A DNA stretch of 64,000 bases from Sipunculus nudus (taxonomy: Eukaryota > Annelida > Sipuncula > Golfingiida > Sipunculidae), in assembly GCA_026874595.1 (NCBI GenBank), contig CM049311.1, forward strand, positions 37,778,676 to 37,842,675. The letters run 5' to 3'. The position numbers were made by a program, and so were the translations under genes. Below are positions 49,151-62,978 of this stretch, piece by piece. The notes under the pieces were generated by a model. It was given only the letters and a program-made list of their open reading frames with translations. It had not been told where the DNA came from and made no database searches. Position 1 is the first letter of the stretch, and every line of letters starts with the position of its first letter.

Positions 49151-51961
49151 TGTGAGAGACGATGCTAACCTTATTAAAAGGTGTTATATTCAACAAAACT
49201 AACTGCTCAACACTTGGTATGTTAGTTCTTCTATTTATACTTCTATACTTCGTTCTTCAACATATACTTGTAAATGTAAAGACACACTCTCACCAATAGG
49301 CAGTTTTCAAGCATATATTAGGCAAATACATAATATTGAGAAAACTAATATTTCAGTCCATTATAATAAATGGAAACCATTAAGCAAGTTTTTAGACTAG
49401 TTCATACACATTTCATATATTTTTTTTGGGGCAAATTGGTAAACTGTCGATTGAACAGTGATTTGTATTTTATGACCCTCTAGACCAACAACACTAATAT
49501 GATGTCTTTATTTCTTGTTCCCCACCTGTAAATGTACTATTCATTTATATGTTATCTGTCGTATGATTGCAAGTATTATGTTTTCTTTTGTTTGAATTAA
49601 AAGTCATATCACTCCGTCGTGTGGTGCAAAATATAAGTAACTGTTTACCGCCTATGTATATATGCGTTATATTGTTAATATGTTAAATAAAATGTTATAA
49701 AATTATTGCCATTTGTTGGATGTAGTACCATCTGTTAGAACTATTGTACAAAGAATTATGCCACTTTTGTGAAGCTTTCAGCTTAATTAATTTGCAGATG
49801 CATTTTACCAAATAGCAATTTATCAAGATATTGCTGGAAATATTTGTCATCTTTTTGAGAGAACTGATATCTGGATAATAGTAAGTAACTGATAATAAGT
49901 AGAGAGTGGATAGTGTAGTTTGTACAGATTATTGTACATAAGTCTACTTGATATTAAAAGTAGTTTGATTTATATGAAATAATATTATTGATGTATAATA
50001 AATATTATGCTTTCTTTAATGTACTGTAACGGAAAAGTTTCATGTACTGTGATCACCGAGTATGACAACTGACTGTCTATCAGACTTCTCACCAAAGGTT
50101 ACTGTTACATCAAAAGTAAACTCATTAAAGGTTACTGTTATATCCTGACGTGTTCAAAGGTAATCCACACCCAGTGGCACAAGGCTATCGTACTAATAAC
50201 AAATAACTCACAATATTACAAAATTTGCTAACTAACGTGGTTTGACTATACATATTGTGTATTTAATATTTATAAGCCAAAGTTACAGTTATATAAAATA
50301 AAAAAAAACTCATTAAAGGTTACTGGTATGTGGATACTGTTTATTGTCTATGGTATATACACACCATCACCCGAGTAATTACTCTACTGCACATATAATC
50401 AGATAATGGCCTGGTGGGTTATCTGTTAAGCTGTTTATACAGCTGTTAATCTAATAAGATGGTATGGTGTGGTTGGCTGTGCACTGTTGCATAGAGGGTG
50501 ACTATATACATCACATATCGTAGTCTGGTTGGCAGTACTGCCAAAAAGACCACACTGCCAACCAGACCAGTAATGTTTTAGACCCTATTGGCGAGAACGG
50601 AGGACTTATTAAACTTATTATCTGCAAACTCGCAGGCAGCTGCAGAATTAGCGGAGAGTTTTCGAACGAGATGTACATTGCAAAATATGGGCGGGATTGC
50701 GTAAAATACTTCATAAATTCTCCAGGTCTATGCCAATTTTGCGAGATTCTCTTAGAAATAATCTATTCAACCGATGCCAGGTGCCGCTGTTAAAGCCATC
50801 CTTAACAAAATTCTTAGTTGGGGCCGGCCGGTCGAGTATTTGGATTTCGGCTGGTTTTGGACAATTTTGTTTTTGGTATGATCTGCCACAAGCCCACCTT
50901 GGCCCGTAAAATCTGCCTTCATGTGCTAGAAAAACAGCCCCTTTTGTAGTACAGGCCTAACAGTCTTAGATGCTCTAAATTCCCATAATAAAGATATTAC
51001 CCAACGTTGCCGATCGTTTAATTTGATCCTTAAATTAGTTTGATTGTGTGTTTATACGTGGAAGGATCGTTACACTCGTGTGCGAGAGGAGAATACCTGC
51101 CGGGGAAACGCAGGTACAGTTTCACAGATAATTGCATATTTCTTTGATAATTGCATATATTTGTCTGAACCGATTATTAATCGATCATCAATCGGTTTGC
51201 TCAAACCGATGATCGATTATGAAAAAGGAACAGACTCCCACCACTTATTCCTTGTAAGTTATCACAGCAACACCACAAAGTAGCCAAGTGACCTCTGACC
51301 CCGTTAAATAAGCTTGCAATTGGGTTTTGCACATAATTGAACTCGGTTGAGATTATCTATTGGTAAGTAGCTGAAGTTAGTTTCATGTAAATCCATCAAT
51401 GCCCCATTAAGTTATCACAGTGACACCAAACATAACAGACCAATCGACAGACGGTGGGTATAGCATAATACGTCCCATACAGACGGGTGTATAAAAAGTT
51501 TAAATGCATAGGCAGGTCAACTGTCTTTCATACATCAAACAAGAACACCTGTTTACAAACTTACATTTATACATAACTTATGAATATGGTATAGATTACA
51601 GAAAACAATTCAAATTTGTCATAGTACTACTCCCAAAGTATATACTTATACTGCGTTTACTAAAGACAGGCAAGTTTCTGTTATACAAAACAATATACAT
51701 ATAATAGGCTTTTACATATTGCAGTAAAAAGAATAGTTTTGATAAAGAGAAAAAAATTGATGAACAGAGTGAAATCCTTCACAGTCTTCATCAAACAGAG
51801 GCTGGAGATTTTCCCAATGACACTAAATAATGGTTTTCTCAGTCAGTATCAGCAGCATGGAGTTCTTTGAAACTGCTGGTAAATCAGTCAACAGGCAGCC
51901 CCTGCTCGTGACTAGCCAGTCATGGGCCAGGCCTGGATTGTACAGGCAGGAATGGTAGTGT

Positions 51962-53771
51962 TCAAGAGAATTTACACTTGGAGAAGTCCATCTCTGGATG
52001 CTGGGCCATAAACCTGCAGAGACAACAGAATGATTCTCTTCAGCACAATGTAACGGGATGCATGTAACAAAATCACAGGGCTCCATATTAATGGTTGCCT
52101 GAAAGTAAAAGCACCTACTGGCACACTTGGTCCAACATAAATCTTTACTCAGAAGCTTGAATCTTAACTAATATTCAATTTGCCATTTTCTTTCTTGAAG
52201 AAATGAAGTAATATTGTCAATACTTCTTTATCTTAAATTAAATGTATTTTTATCTGAAAATACTAAAGAGAAAGATTATTAACAAATAAACATTTGAACC
52301 TATTTATTGGCCAATATGCAATCAAACATGTAAAACAATCAAGTGGAACATAATTTTATTTTTACTTCTATGGCTGTGATCACTGATCCTGTGGGAGATG
52401 TAAAAATTCATGCAGAGCAAGTAAATACTGGATGTTATTTGCCTAACTAGGCAGTAAATTTCAAATGTTAATGTTGATGGCTGAATCATATAAACAATAA
52501 GGATATATAGCAAAAAACAATGTAGAATCAAAGTGCAATTTTATCTGATAGAGTTCTTGAAGCTTTCATATTAGATCAAAAGTAAATGCATTCTCTCCAT
52601 AAATACATATAATGACTTGTCATAAGGACTTAAAATGTGTATCTGAATACATGATGCTAGTAAATAGGCCTCAAAGTCATGGTTAACCACTGTGGACTGC
52701 TTCACATCTGCATAGATAAAATTCTGTGATTTACATTTTTCAGTGTTTCTTGAGGGTTCAATTTTTGTGCCTCACAATACAAAAAAGACCATTATTATAT
52801 GACTTTATTTGATCAAATTATGTGCGTACCGAACCTTAAGGATTACACAGGGACAGAGGGGAACATGGACAGAGTGGAATTATTGTTCTGTCATTGGAGA
52901 TGATTTAAAAGATCTGATATCATTTAAAATAGTAATCAATGATCATACAGGACCTACTATTATTCATAATATCAATCATTTACCTTTCAACTTTTTTTCA
53001 AAGATTGGATCTCTTATTCACAAAGGTTTTATTATTATGACATTTCCCCTTTCATGAAGACCTGGAAATTTGAAAACTTTGCACACAAAAAGACATCTTT
53101 AGTATGTATGTACTATTTTGCCCTCTATATATCCTGGTTTACTGAACTATAAACCACTCACTTCTTCATGATGTCTTCTTTCTTCTGATCCTCTGACGTG
53201 GGCAGTCCTAGCTCTTTTTGTCTTTGATCATACATCATTTTCTCTACCATGGCTCTTGTCTCTCCATCTAAGTCTGATAGCTGCACATTAAAAGGTTAAG
53301 AATTAATGTTACAAGTATATAACCTGTTCCTCTGTAGTTCATGTAACAGTGTTGTAGTCATGTCCATACAATCTGAGTCAAAGTGCAAGTCCCAGTCCAG
53401 GCTACTCGAGTTTGAGTCCTTGATTTTTCAGTCCTAGACTTTTGAGTCAAAGTTCATCCTCTTTGAGTCCAAGTCATCTTGAACCTGAGTCCAAGTCTGG
53501 GTAAATTAAGCATCCCTTCTTAAAAGAAATTTTAATTGGAAACTTGAGATCACCATAAGTATATTTAGGTTAGTTTACATGTGCTGTTTACTTGAAAGTT
53601 TTAAAAGAACTTTCACCAGTACCTATGTGTCAGCCATCAAGGAACTAACCCGTTCCTTGCTGTATCTGTACACAATTATATTTATACATGATTTTATGTA
53701 TTTTTTTTTTAAATCTGTGTTTTCTTTGACAACAAGCTAGACAAGACTTATACTTTTGTACGTAACATTTC

Positions 53772-53839
<68 letters not shown>

Positions 53840-53856
53840 TAGATAGATAGATAGAT

Positions 53857-53897
<41 letters not shown>

Positions 53898-56800
53898 CTT
53901 ATCCTGCATATGCTAGCTCTAGAACCATAATCAATCCAATTTGACAGTTAATGTATATCAACATTAAACCACTTGCCTTTGAATTTTCTGGCTGGACCTT
54001 CTTGGTGTTGATTTCAGGGTCTGTGGTAACCAGCTTACTCCACCACTCCATGGTGTTGATCTTTAATCACACAGAAAAGACATTTAAATCTCCACAGATT
54101 AACTAGAAAAGGCTGAAAATACTGATCAAGAGATCCAAACACCTTGGCAAGACCCCCTTTCAAATATGCTCTGTTTTATGTCTCATTTATTTTGACATTT
54201 TAAATTTTAAAATGTTAAGGCCATTTATTTATTTTAGTTATTCCACTCAATATTTTTTGTGAACAACTGCCATTGTGAAATGATTCAATGATTTTTAATT
54301 GGCACCAGTCCAACAGAAAAATCAATCACAATCAATGGATACATAAAATTTCAGAATATGAGAGATAAACAACAGAGAAAGTAACAATTACATATGCATC
54401 ACTAACTGATGTTGCAGAAAATAAAATAAAATTTTACTCCATAGATCACAACAGTGACCAAGAATGTTCAGGTTGCTTTTATTAATTGAAACATTTATTT
54501 ATTTAAACATATTGTCTGATCTGCCACAGGGCCCTGTTGGTCTATACAGTTTATAACATGAAAAAAACATTGTAAAATGCAATAACAATTAATAAATGTG
54601 GCTTAAGATAAAATGATGCAGCAAGATGTGATATTAAACATGAAAATATATTACTATGAGATGCAACATAATATAAAGGGAAAACATGACTATGACATAA
54701 ATATGAAATATAACAGATTATGAAATAGCTTAGAATATATGAAGTATATAGATTTATTGCATGATACTTTTGTTTAAGAATTTTAAGGAGGAGCAATTTC
54801 TTTTAGATTTATCTAAAATGTTCCGTAAAATTGGACCTCCGCATAAAAATGATTTCTTTAAGTAGTCTGTCCAAGGTTTGGGTACATAGAATATATTTGA
54901 ATAGCTATTGCGTGTATCATGTTAGTGGACTTGGTGAATATAAGTGAACTGGTCAGTCATATATGATGGACTTAAGTTATTAAGGCAGAGAGTCAGCTAT
55001 TCATGTCTTTGTTCAACTGATTTGATGCGAAGGGACTGACTGATATCAGTAATGCTACATGCATGAATAAAATTGCAGCTTATAATACATGCGGCTCGAT
55101 TTTGAAGTCTCTGAAAGATAGTCAGACATAAGGAAGGCAATTTCCTCAGACTGAGAGGCCGTAGTCAATATGTTGCTGAATCAGCCCATTGTAATTTTCA
55201 AAGTGGTGTCTCGAGGAATTTTAACTGTGTGTGGCAATAGATGTAAGCATGAATGCAGTAGATTCTCTTACATTACTAATTCAATAAAAAAACATTAGTT
55301 TGTTTGGCTCAAATTAAGATATGACCACAAAGTTTGTTAAAAAATTCTATATGATGACAGGGTTAGGATCCAATGAAAAATAATATGACTCCTCAGTAAA
55401 AATCACCTTTTAAACTTGTTTTACAACAAACTGTAGCTTGCATTTGTAAAACCACAAGTAACAACTACAGATGTCATATAATATCAATTATCATATATTT
55501 ACCTTTTCAATACTAATTTGAAGTTCCTTTCTGTCTTGGATACACCAGGTTGATTCCTCCACCTTAATTTCTTTGTACAGTTCCCCGTCTATCACTGGTG
55601 GGTGGCCCTTCAGACTGACTTTCAGATGCTACAAAACAACAGTATGTCAACAGAAAGCATTCACTAGGGCTATACATCATCTCAAGATACAATATGTATC
55701 ACAATACCATACCTGATACAAGACATTTAAGTCACATCACAGTTTAGAGATCGTAAATCTAAGTCACTTGTGAATGTTAGGGCTGTTACGATTAACTGGT
55801 GCACTGATACATCAAAATACTGGGTAAGATATTGTACCGGTATCGTCAGATGTCCTTGTATTAATAAGTTGACAATATTTGGCCCCTTAGGAAAAGGGAT
55901 GTCCTACATTTATAAATAGTTTTGAAATGCCATTAATGGAATGAAAGGTGAACCTCACAAGTTAGGTACCAGTGTACTTGGGTCTGATTGGCTGTTTGTT
56001 TGAAAATGTTAAATATTATTTGAAAATACATTATATATGGGGATGTTTGGTTAGCTGGCGATCAAAAAGGCTGATCATCAACTTGTCCCTGTGCAAGAAC
56101 CTGTGTAATCAGACCAATGATAGTGGATGTTGCATGCTTAAAATTTCAAGCTGGAAGCACCATGTTCTTATTGGTCTGATTACAATTCTTTGCTTTGTGT
56201 GAGCCCTGGTGTAGGGCCATATCAGCTTTCTGACATCACAACCAGATTACTGGCCTGCCAGAGTGCCTTTACATCTAGGTCTGAGGAAAGCATTATAAGG
56301 CCACATGAGGATGCAAATATTTTCATCATACCTGATGCCTCATGGCCTACTGATACACTGTCAACTGACATAAACCAGACTAATCATTTGTATTTTTAGT
56401 GTACTTTCTAACAACATCAACCATGAATGAGAAAAGTTCCATTCTATCTCAGCATATTGGGAAATCCCTCTGCATGTTAGTTGAATTTCTGACCGCATGA
56501 ATACAAGTATGACTCGTACAGGTTACTGGGTGCAGCCAACTTGTACACGATACAGAAAATGACTGATAACCCATGGGGTTTCAGTATTGGTTGTGTGTTC
56601 ATATGTATTCTCTTGCATTAATGCATCATTCATAGCATAACATTAAGATTATTCCCTGTTTACAACAATATGAATGCAACATGATGAAAGACCACTGCAA
56701 TGCATTCTTCTATACTGCTTGTAATAGGCTCAAGTAGGCTTACCAGCCCAATTATCATTGCCGACCGAGTTGGGTTGTCACAGCTAGCCCTGGTGGTGAA

Positions 56801-59483
56801 ACCCAGAGACTCTTGCTATATACTGCAGCGGTTAAAACAAAGGAGACATGGGGAGATTGCAGTGTATAACTGCTGTGTGACGAGTGTAGGGTATCCACAT
56901 TCTAAGAAGACAACTTTTACAGTGAGGCCTTAACAAGAAACCCATGTACCGGTTTATGTGTGTTTGAACTATGCATCAAAATCAGTACAAATAATAGTAA
57001 ACCATTCACTGATCTTGAATCTTACATTTATTTTAAATGAAGAGTATGAGGTATGAAGAAATGAAATGAAGAATATACTGTAGCTATACTTGCCTTTTTA
57101 TGGAATTCAACTATCACATCTCTGGATTTTATAGGAAAATTCACTTTGAATGGAACTCGTAACTACAAAAGAAAAATTAAAACATCAGGAGACCAAGTTT
57201 TACTAGACAACACATATTATAAATTAGTCCTTGAAATAAAACATAATTTTGACAAAATAAAAGCATTTGTGAGAGACATCCCATTACAAGGGAATGAGTT
57301 AGTGATCAAGCACTAGGCAGTTTTCACTTACATATATATAAATATACACACTTATGCCATGAATATGTATGCTGTTTTCATCTGATACCTTACTAGAAGT
57401 ATTTATCAGGAAGGAAGCTTGTAATTGACTGAAGTACTAGTTTTGTGTGGGTGTGTATGAATGTTTTATTTACAGAACCATTTAATAACCTAGCACAAAC
57501 TTTGGCTCTGAATTCTCTCAACAAGTGCTATTGTATGTATGGCAATCCATGTATGGACACTGCCACAAAAATCCTTGGAAAATAAAATCCATCAAACAGA
57601 AGATAAAAGGGCACAGATCCAACATGGACACTTACATCAATTTCTGAGAGGGTCTGTGTCCACTTGTAATTAGGAAGGTCTGCACCATTGCCAGAGTTAG
57701 GTTTCATCTTATTTTTATCCTTCTCATCCTCTTCTTCATCACTCCCAGACTCCTCATCTTTCTACATTCAGAAGAAAATGTAAACAGAATGAAAAAAGAC
57801 AACAAAAAAGATTTCTTCACCCAGTCCATAGGGATGTAACCTCAAGAAAAGATAATCTGACTTTAAAACCTTCGATTTAAGAAAACCAAAACAACAGATG
57901 TAAGACATCCTTCAGGATCTGAAAAAAACTGAATATGATCTAAACAGATCATAATTCTAAAATCAGATCAAGGACCAAAAGGGTTACTGTACATTCTCAA
58001 GAAATTTGAAATCTGAATTTATGTGGAACGGATATTTTCTTAAATAAATAATTATTTTTCTTTACTGTAAAAATTTACTGACAAAATTTCAATAGCTGAA
58101 GTGAAAACATATGATTTTCAGTAGCTGTCACATTGCCGATTTGCTGGAAGTAGCCATCTATCCTTTGACTGCACTGACTGGAAAAACACTTTAGATTTTT
58201 AATTTGCGCTAATCATCACAGGGAGAGAGCAGTGGGCCATTACAGTGCAGGAGTTTCTGTAACTGGCACTCGCATGGACAAATTTGTATTATTTCTTCTT
58301 GAAAGATGAAAATCAAAATAAAAATGTTAGATGCGGGCGGTTAGAATTGACATGGCAGTGCCTGAAAACCTTACCTTTTATTCTGTGTGGCCTAATATAT
58401 TTGGTCTTGGAGATTCTAGCCAAATGAAATAGCACTTATTTCAAGTGCATATTAGTGAGACTTCAGGAAACCTCATTTTTTATACTCTGTTCCATTTCTA
58501 TAGTCTTCACCTGTGTTTCTAAGAGAATTTTCTTAAAATTTTATATTTTTTTTTTCAATAATTTCAAAACAAAAACTGCATATGGAAGTGATGGCCTAAT
58601 ATGGGAATCAAGAATATTATATCAAACCCCCAGACTATGTTTCACAGCAATTTGGATCCTTTCTGGATATGCCAGATCAGATGTGTCCCTGCCCAAGCAG
58701 CCACTTTGTTTAAGCTGGCAATATATGTTAGATCATTCATCCAATCAGCAGCTGTAAACTGAGTTCCCTGTTATTTCCCTGGTTGAAAATAAGGTCCGTT
58801 AATATTCTATCCTACATAACCATTCTCTTTTTCATAATGAGCTAATAAAAATTTTCAGAAAAAAAAAAACTCGTGGACATGAAGGGATGGAACAGACTAT
58901 AGAATACATAAATCTTGTACTTGAAAATATAAATATATATATATATATACATCAGTATACAATACCTTATCTTCTGTCTTCTCTTCTGTACCATTTGTTG
59001 CTTTTTCGGGTTGTGTTTTCTTCTGTAAACACAAAAAAATATAAAATTTGTAGGGTTTTCATACATTTGTCCCAAATGTCCAATAATTTCAATCACTCAT
59101 ACACTAGATTATGCACTAAAGAAAATAATATTTACTTCAGTAGATAATCTGGTCTTTCGCTTTTGCTTCCATCTTGTAATGTGTTATATTTTGAAAATGA
59201 GGTCAGTACCAAGGGTGGTCTCATAACATAGGTTTTACTGTACATTTTAAAGCAATCATCCATATATCTCCATACATACTTCATCCAGCTCTTTCTGCAG
59301 CCGTTCAGCCTCTTCATCTGTCAGTTCTTTGATTTTTGGTTCCTCTTGGGCAGCCTTCTCCTGTGCTGCTTTCTTTGCCAGTCTCTCTTTCCTGCGCCTC
59401 TCTGCCTCCTCTCGTTCTTCCTTTTCTTTCGCTAATTTCTCCAGTGCTGGCCTCTCATAACGCTTGAATATATCTGATATAAT
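51962..59483 (-). CDS. NUDC: Nuclear distribution protein NudC, C-terminal eight exons
   Basis: Minus-strand exons 59483-59280, 59022-58966, 57761-57636, 57162-57094, 55628-55503, 54060-53977, 53280-53162 and 52013-51962. All are phase 0 except the last junction (phase 2). The first gives a charged coiled-coil-like stretch and [17 protein letters not shown] Lys/Glu-rich linker follows, then the CS (p23-like) domain from [13 protein letters not shown] through [20 protein letters not shown] to [18 protein letters not shown]. The conserved tail is [46 protein letters not shown], then a stop at 51962-51964. This order and wording identify NudC, an HSP90-associated dynein/LIS1-pathway cochaperone of cytoplasm and centrosome. 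The N-terminal dimerisation exons are not in the window. Two introns use GC donors. Confidence 0.95.
53355..53515. repeat. GAGTCC-family repeat patch in a NudC intron
   Basis: Many GAGTC(C/A)AAGTC-type words in one 160-bp stretch (CAAGTCCCAGTCCAGGCTACTC and relatives), as in the element at 16828-17275. Only one end is recognisable. Confidence 0.5.
53773..53891. repeat. Compound (TA)n-(GATA)n-(TA)n microsatellite in a NudC intron
   Basis: Two long TA blocks flank about six GATA units. It lies in the intron between the exons at 53977-54060 and 53162-53280, i.e. one of the introns with a GC donor. Confidence 0.97.
53971..53976 (-). promoter_or_regulatory. GC-type 5' splice site (GCAAGT), NudC
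   Basis: Minus-strand AAAG/GCAAGT after the codon for Lys in PENSK. The phase-0 join to the next exon (LSDLDG) requires this junction, and no GT in the vicinity keeps the frame. Confidence 0.85.
54485..55235 (-). mobile_element. 3' fragment of a LINE in a NudC intron
   Basis: The minus strand reads, with a few breaks, [52 protein letters not shown] and [10 protein letters not shown]. These are the C-terminal blocks of a CR1/Jockey-like RT. They are followed by a 3' region with GACCAACAGGGCCCTGTGGC and an AAATAAATAAAT tail. It is inserted in the intron between the exons at 55503 and 54060. Confidence 0.65.
57088..57093 (-). promoter_or_regulatory. Second GC-type 5' splice site (GCAAGT), NudC
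   Basis: Minus-strand AAAAG/GCAAGT after FHKK. The next exon begins HLKVSLKG in phase 0, as in NudC of other animals, so the GC donor is required. Confidence 0.85.
58932..58949. repeat. Short (AT)n microsatellite
   Basis: Eighteen bases of AT just downstream of a NudC exon donor (minus strand). Confidence 0.9.
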
Positions 59484-61039
59484 CTAGCAAAAACACAAGG
59501 AACAAGCTGATTGTGTTATTAATGTCTAAGGACCATTGCAGTGATATCATACAGCCTTTGCATAGGATGGTGCCTAAAAATTTTTTCTACTTCCTAGACT
59601 TCAGGTTTGGATATTGTCATTACCAATTTGGGATATTCCTCAGTATTTTTTTGAGAAATCAGAGAGCACAGATAATACTTTCATATTGGTTAAGATAAAT
59701 AACTGCCGGTAGGATTATGTTCCAGTACGACGCAGATCGATACGACGCACGTGCTTTCAGAACACCCGCAGAGACGCAGCTCAATCAGACGCGGTTCATT
59801 GCTCATGCCTAGAACGCCCTCATAGACATAGCCCAGTTCGACGCGGTTCAGTGCTTATGGTTGTGTAAAGTTGTAAATGCACCACGAGGCGCGTCAGGCA
59901 AGCTATGTCCTGCTCATGATTTACTCAAGTTATACTCATGGTTAATTTATTAATAGAATATAACACTGAGGTTTATTAACTTGCATTATTTATTTATTTT
60001 TGACTTGAAATTAACTATGTTTTTATTTAAATATCCCCAGAAAATAGGTATTGTCGTTTATGGAATTTAATAAAATGAAGGCATACTACTCCATGCAACG
60101 AATATAAAATATGCTGTTTCTAGATAAGTCACATGGACACCTAGATTCAGAAAGAATTAAAATTGATGCAAAACTTGTTGAAACGTGTGGGTCAGAATCT
60201 GAAAATACAGAGACAGTTACGAGAGAGATGCAATCGAACTGGACGACTTAGGTGTGGACGACTTCGGCCGGGACGACATTCCGAATAAAAGACATTTTGA
60301 ATGGATGACAATTTACCCGAGTATTTAATAAGGAGTTAAATTGTAGGTGATTGGCCAACTACCATTAAGTGAAAATGTTTCATATTTTTTGTGTGTGCAA
60401 AATTCCAGTTATTTTCAAAAACGTTTGGGTATGGTTATGGTCGGCCTCTGACTCTCAGCCGACCTTGTGGGACAACACAATTGTGTTTTTGTGCATGTGT
60501 ATGTTTGCGTGTTTAAAATGCATATCTGTGCATTGTGCTTAACAGTTAATGGCGACAAATCTCCGTTTCTGGACGACACATTTACTTTTACTTTGTATAT
60601 TTAAAAAGGGAATGTATACCGACAAAATTAGTTTTGGAATACACTTTACATATTTAGGTCCTTGATTTCATGCATAGTTTGTTTGATAAAATAATTCCTT
60701 GTTGCGGTAGATATTTTTATGAAGCGAAATTTAATATAGTGAAATAAAAATGAACCATTATACCATATGAACATGCCAATGTTCATATGTGTTAAAAGGG
60801 ACAATATGTACCGTTTGAGCTTAATCTTTTATATTCATCAAATATGAAACCATTAATATCACTGGTAGTGTCACCATTCCCTTTGGTTTGTGATCAAAGA
60901 CTATTTGCCTTCTTTGTTGATCCTTTGATAAGATTAATGTTGTATTAACAATAACTATTGACTTCTCAGTCACTAGGTCTCCGCTAATTAAGCAGATCCA
61001 TAATCAAGCCACCATAAAGCTAATATAAAGTCGGACAGA

Positions 61040-61445
61040 AGGGTTGGCAGAAAGAATGAGAGAAAAGGAAAACAAGAAAAGGAATGATAGAAAGAACAGA
61101 AGAAGGAAAATGATATATTATGGATAGGCAAATTTAAAGGAGTGATTGACATGGAAAGAAAGAGAAAAGGAGAAAGAAGGGGTGATAGATGGATAGACAG
61201 AAAGAGAGAAGGGCAGAATAAAAAAAGGGAGAAAAGGAGCAAGGAAGAAAGATGAAAAGAAAGAGTAAGAACAGTTAGAAACACAGAAAAAAAGATGAAT
61301 AAGGAAAAAAAGTAAGAACAGTAAAAATACATACAAAGATGGATAAACAAGAAAAAATGGGGGGGAAAATGCAATTAAAAGAGAAAGAAAGAAACAATTA
61401 AGAAAATATGTCATGCGTGCTCATCCAAAGGGAGAGAGAGAGAGA
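61040..61445. repeat. ~400-nt polypurine/polypyrimidine tract
   Basis: The plus strand is dominated by GAAAG, GGAGAAAGA and AAGAAAGAGAG words with few pyrimidines. The minus-strand FLFFLSLF-like frames are by-products. Confidence 0.85.
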
Positions 61446-62925
61446 ACAATTAATATGGAAAGTGAATGATTTATCGGAATGAAAGAGAAAATTACACTAT
61501 AATAATAATGAAAATGCAACTATATATGTTTGAATGGCTATATGTTTTATTTCACTGGACATATTGGACCAACTGATCTAGCTATATCGTTGACCGATGT
61601 TCTATTCCATCATAAAATTTTCAAAGAACGACACTTGTAAATTAAAATGGACAGAATGGAGAAATATTGGTGACAATTTATGTCTAATATTTTGTCTTTT
61701 AGAAATGCTAGTAATTTTTTTTACAAAAGCTATACTAGACTTGGATGGAAAACAGCTGCCATATTCGGTTTCATTTTGGCGAAGAGTGTGTATACCATAT
61801 AATACAGCATAAATCTGAAGTAAAAAAATGAAAATGATTATACATATTTATTAATTATATAATTATTATTTTTGGCGACCTGCAAATGTTAACGGGGTTG
61901 CTTTCATCACAGGGCATCACGTTAAGCTGGGGAAATCCCGCTTCTGTGATATAATTAAGCTGTTTCGTGCAGCCGAAAACCGCTCTGCCACGAAGGGTTC
62001 TCTTAAAGTGTTATACTAACATTAATCCACCCTTGATCATGTAACCTTTGATATGATTATTAAGGCACGTGCAAACATAACTATCTAAATAAACATTACA
62101 GCATCCTCATTGTCCATCATTATTATACGCAACCATTTTTTATTTTAAGTGGCAATAAAATGACTCCTCCTTGGTCAAGACGAATATTCTCATTCTTGAA
62201 CCACGCTTTCTCAAATTTACATATAAGATGATAATTTGATGTTTGCTTAATTTATTTTTAAATTTGAATAAATGACCTTGATATTGTACTGGTACCACAG
62301 AATACAGCATAATATCGGTATTAATACCTTGACCGCATGGTGAATATATCCGATTAATGATCTCTGTTTCATTTTATTGGTTATAACAGAACTTTTTTAC
62401 TGCTCAGATCAGCATGCACTTCTGCTCTTTCGCGGCATTTATTTGACTTTTTAGCAAATGTGGGTGAGCTTAGTCACAGTTGTATATTTTTTATATATTA
62501 GCATTTAAATGATAATTTTAAATGCCCCTGATATTTGAAACAGTAAAATACAATATGCACATTGTTGAATAAAACAGGGCCTTGAATGCTCATTATAATT
62601 CTCAAATTATTGATCAGTCCAGAGTAAAAAGGTAATAATAATATCTACCATTATCATAACATGGATAAGGCCAATAAATTTTGATATGCACAGCAAAAAC
62701 CGGGACGATTCATACTTTTGTATATGAGACCTATGTGCTTTCACCAAACTTTAAAAAAATAGCTCTGAATGGTACCGGTTGCGGAGAAATTCCAAAATTT
62801 AGTTTCAGAAATTTTATACCTTATTTAGTTCACAATTATCTTAAACACTATGAGGGAATCACATTAAACTGTCTCTCAAGATGTCTTTGAAGTATTTCTT
62901 TTTTTTTCTAACTGATGAATATGTG

Positions 62926-62930
<5 letters not shown>

Positions 62931-62974
<44 letters not shown>
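62931..62974. repeat. (AT)n microsatellite
   Basis: Forty-four bases of alternating A and T. Confidence 0.97.

Positions 62975-62978
<4 letters not shown>

Larger units (their letters stand above)
42221..50590. mobile_element. 8.37-kb inverted-repeat element with perfect 9-bp target duplication
   Basis: GCGAGAACG stands immediately outside both ends (42212-42220 and 50591-50599). Inward, the left arm reads ATAAGGGTCTAAAACA and the reversed right arm CAATAGGGTCTAAAACA. Both then run through GGTCTGGTTGGCAGTGTGGTCT, the GGCAGTACTGCCA palindrome, TGTGATGTATA, TAGTCACCCTCTATGCA and GTGCACAGCCA, for more than 130 bases. A 9-bp duplication is typical of Mutator-like (MULE) elements. No transposase is recognised inside. 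The body contains a LINE, a solo LTR, an L1-like RT fragment and further repeats, so it is a composite, non-autonomous element. Confidence 0.72.

Noticed and set aside
49170-49610. Continuation of the L1-like coding region
   Set aside because: Too AT-rich and broken to read conserved blocks. At most a 3' tail.
56105-56188. GTAATCAGACCAAT / ATTGGTCTGATTAC inverted pair
   Set aside because: A 14-base perfect inverted pair with a ~56-base loop in a NudC intron. No target duplication or conserved interior, so it is not listed as an element.
61597-61812. 71-codon plus-strand frame
   Set aside because: AT-rich chance frame without motif or splice context.
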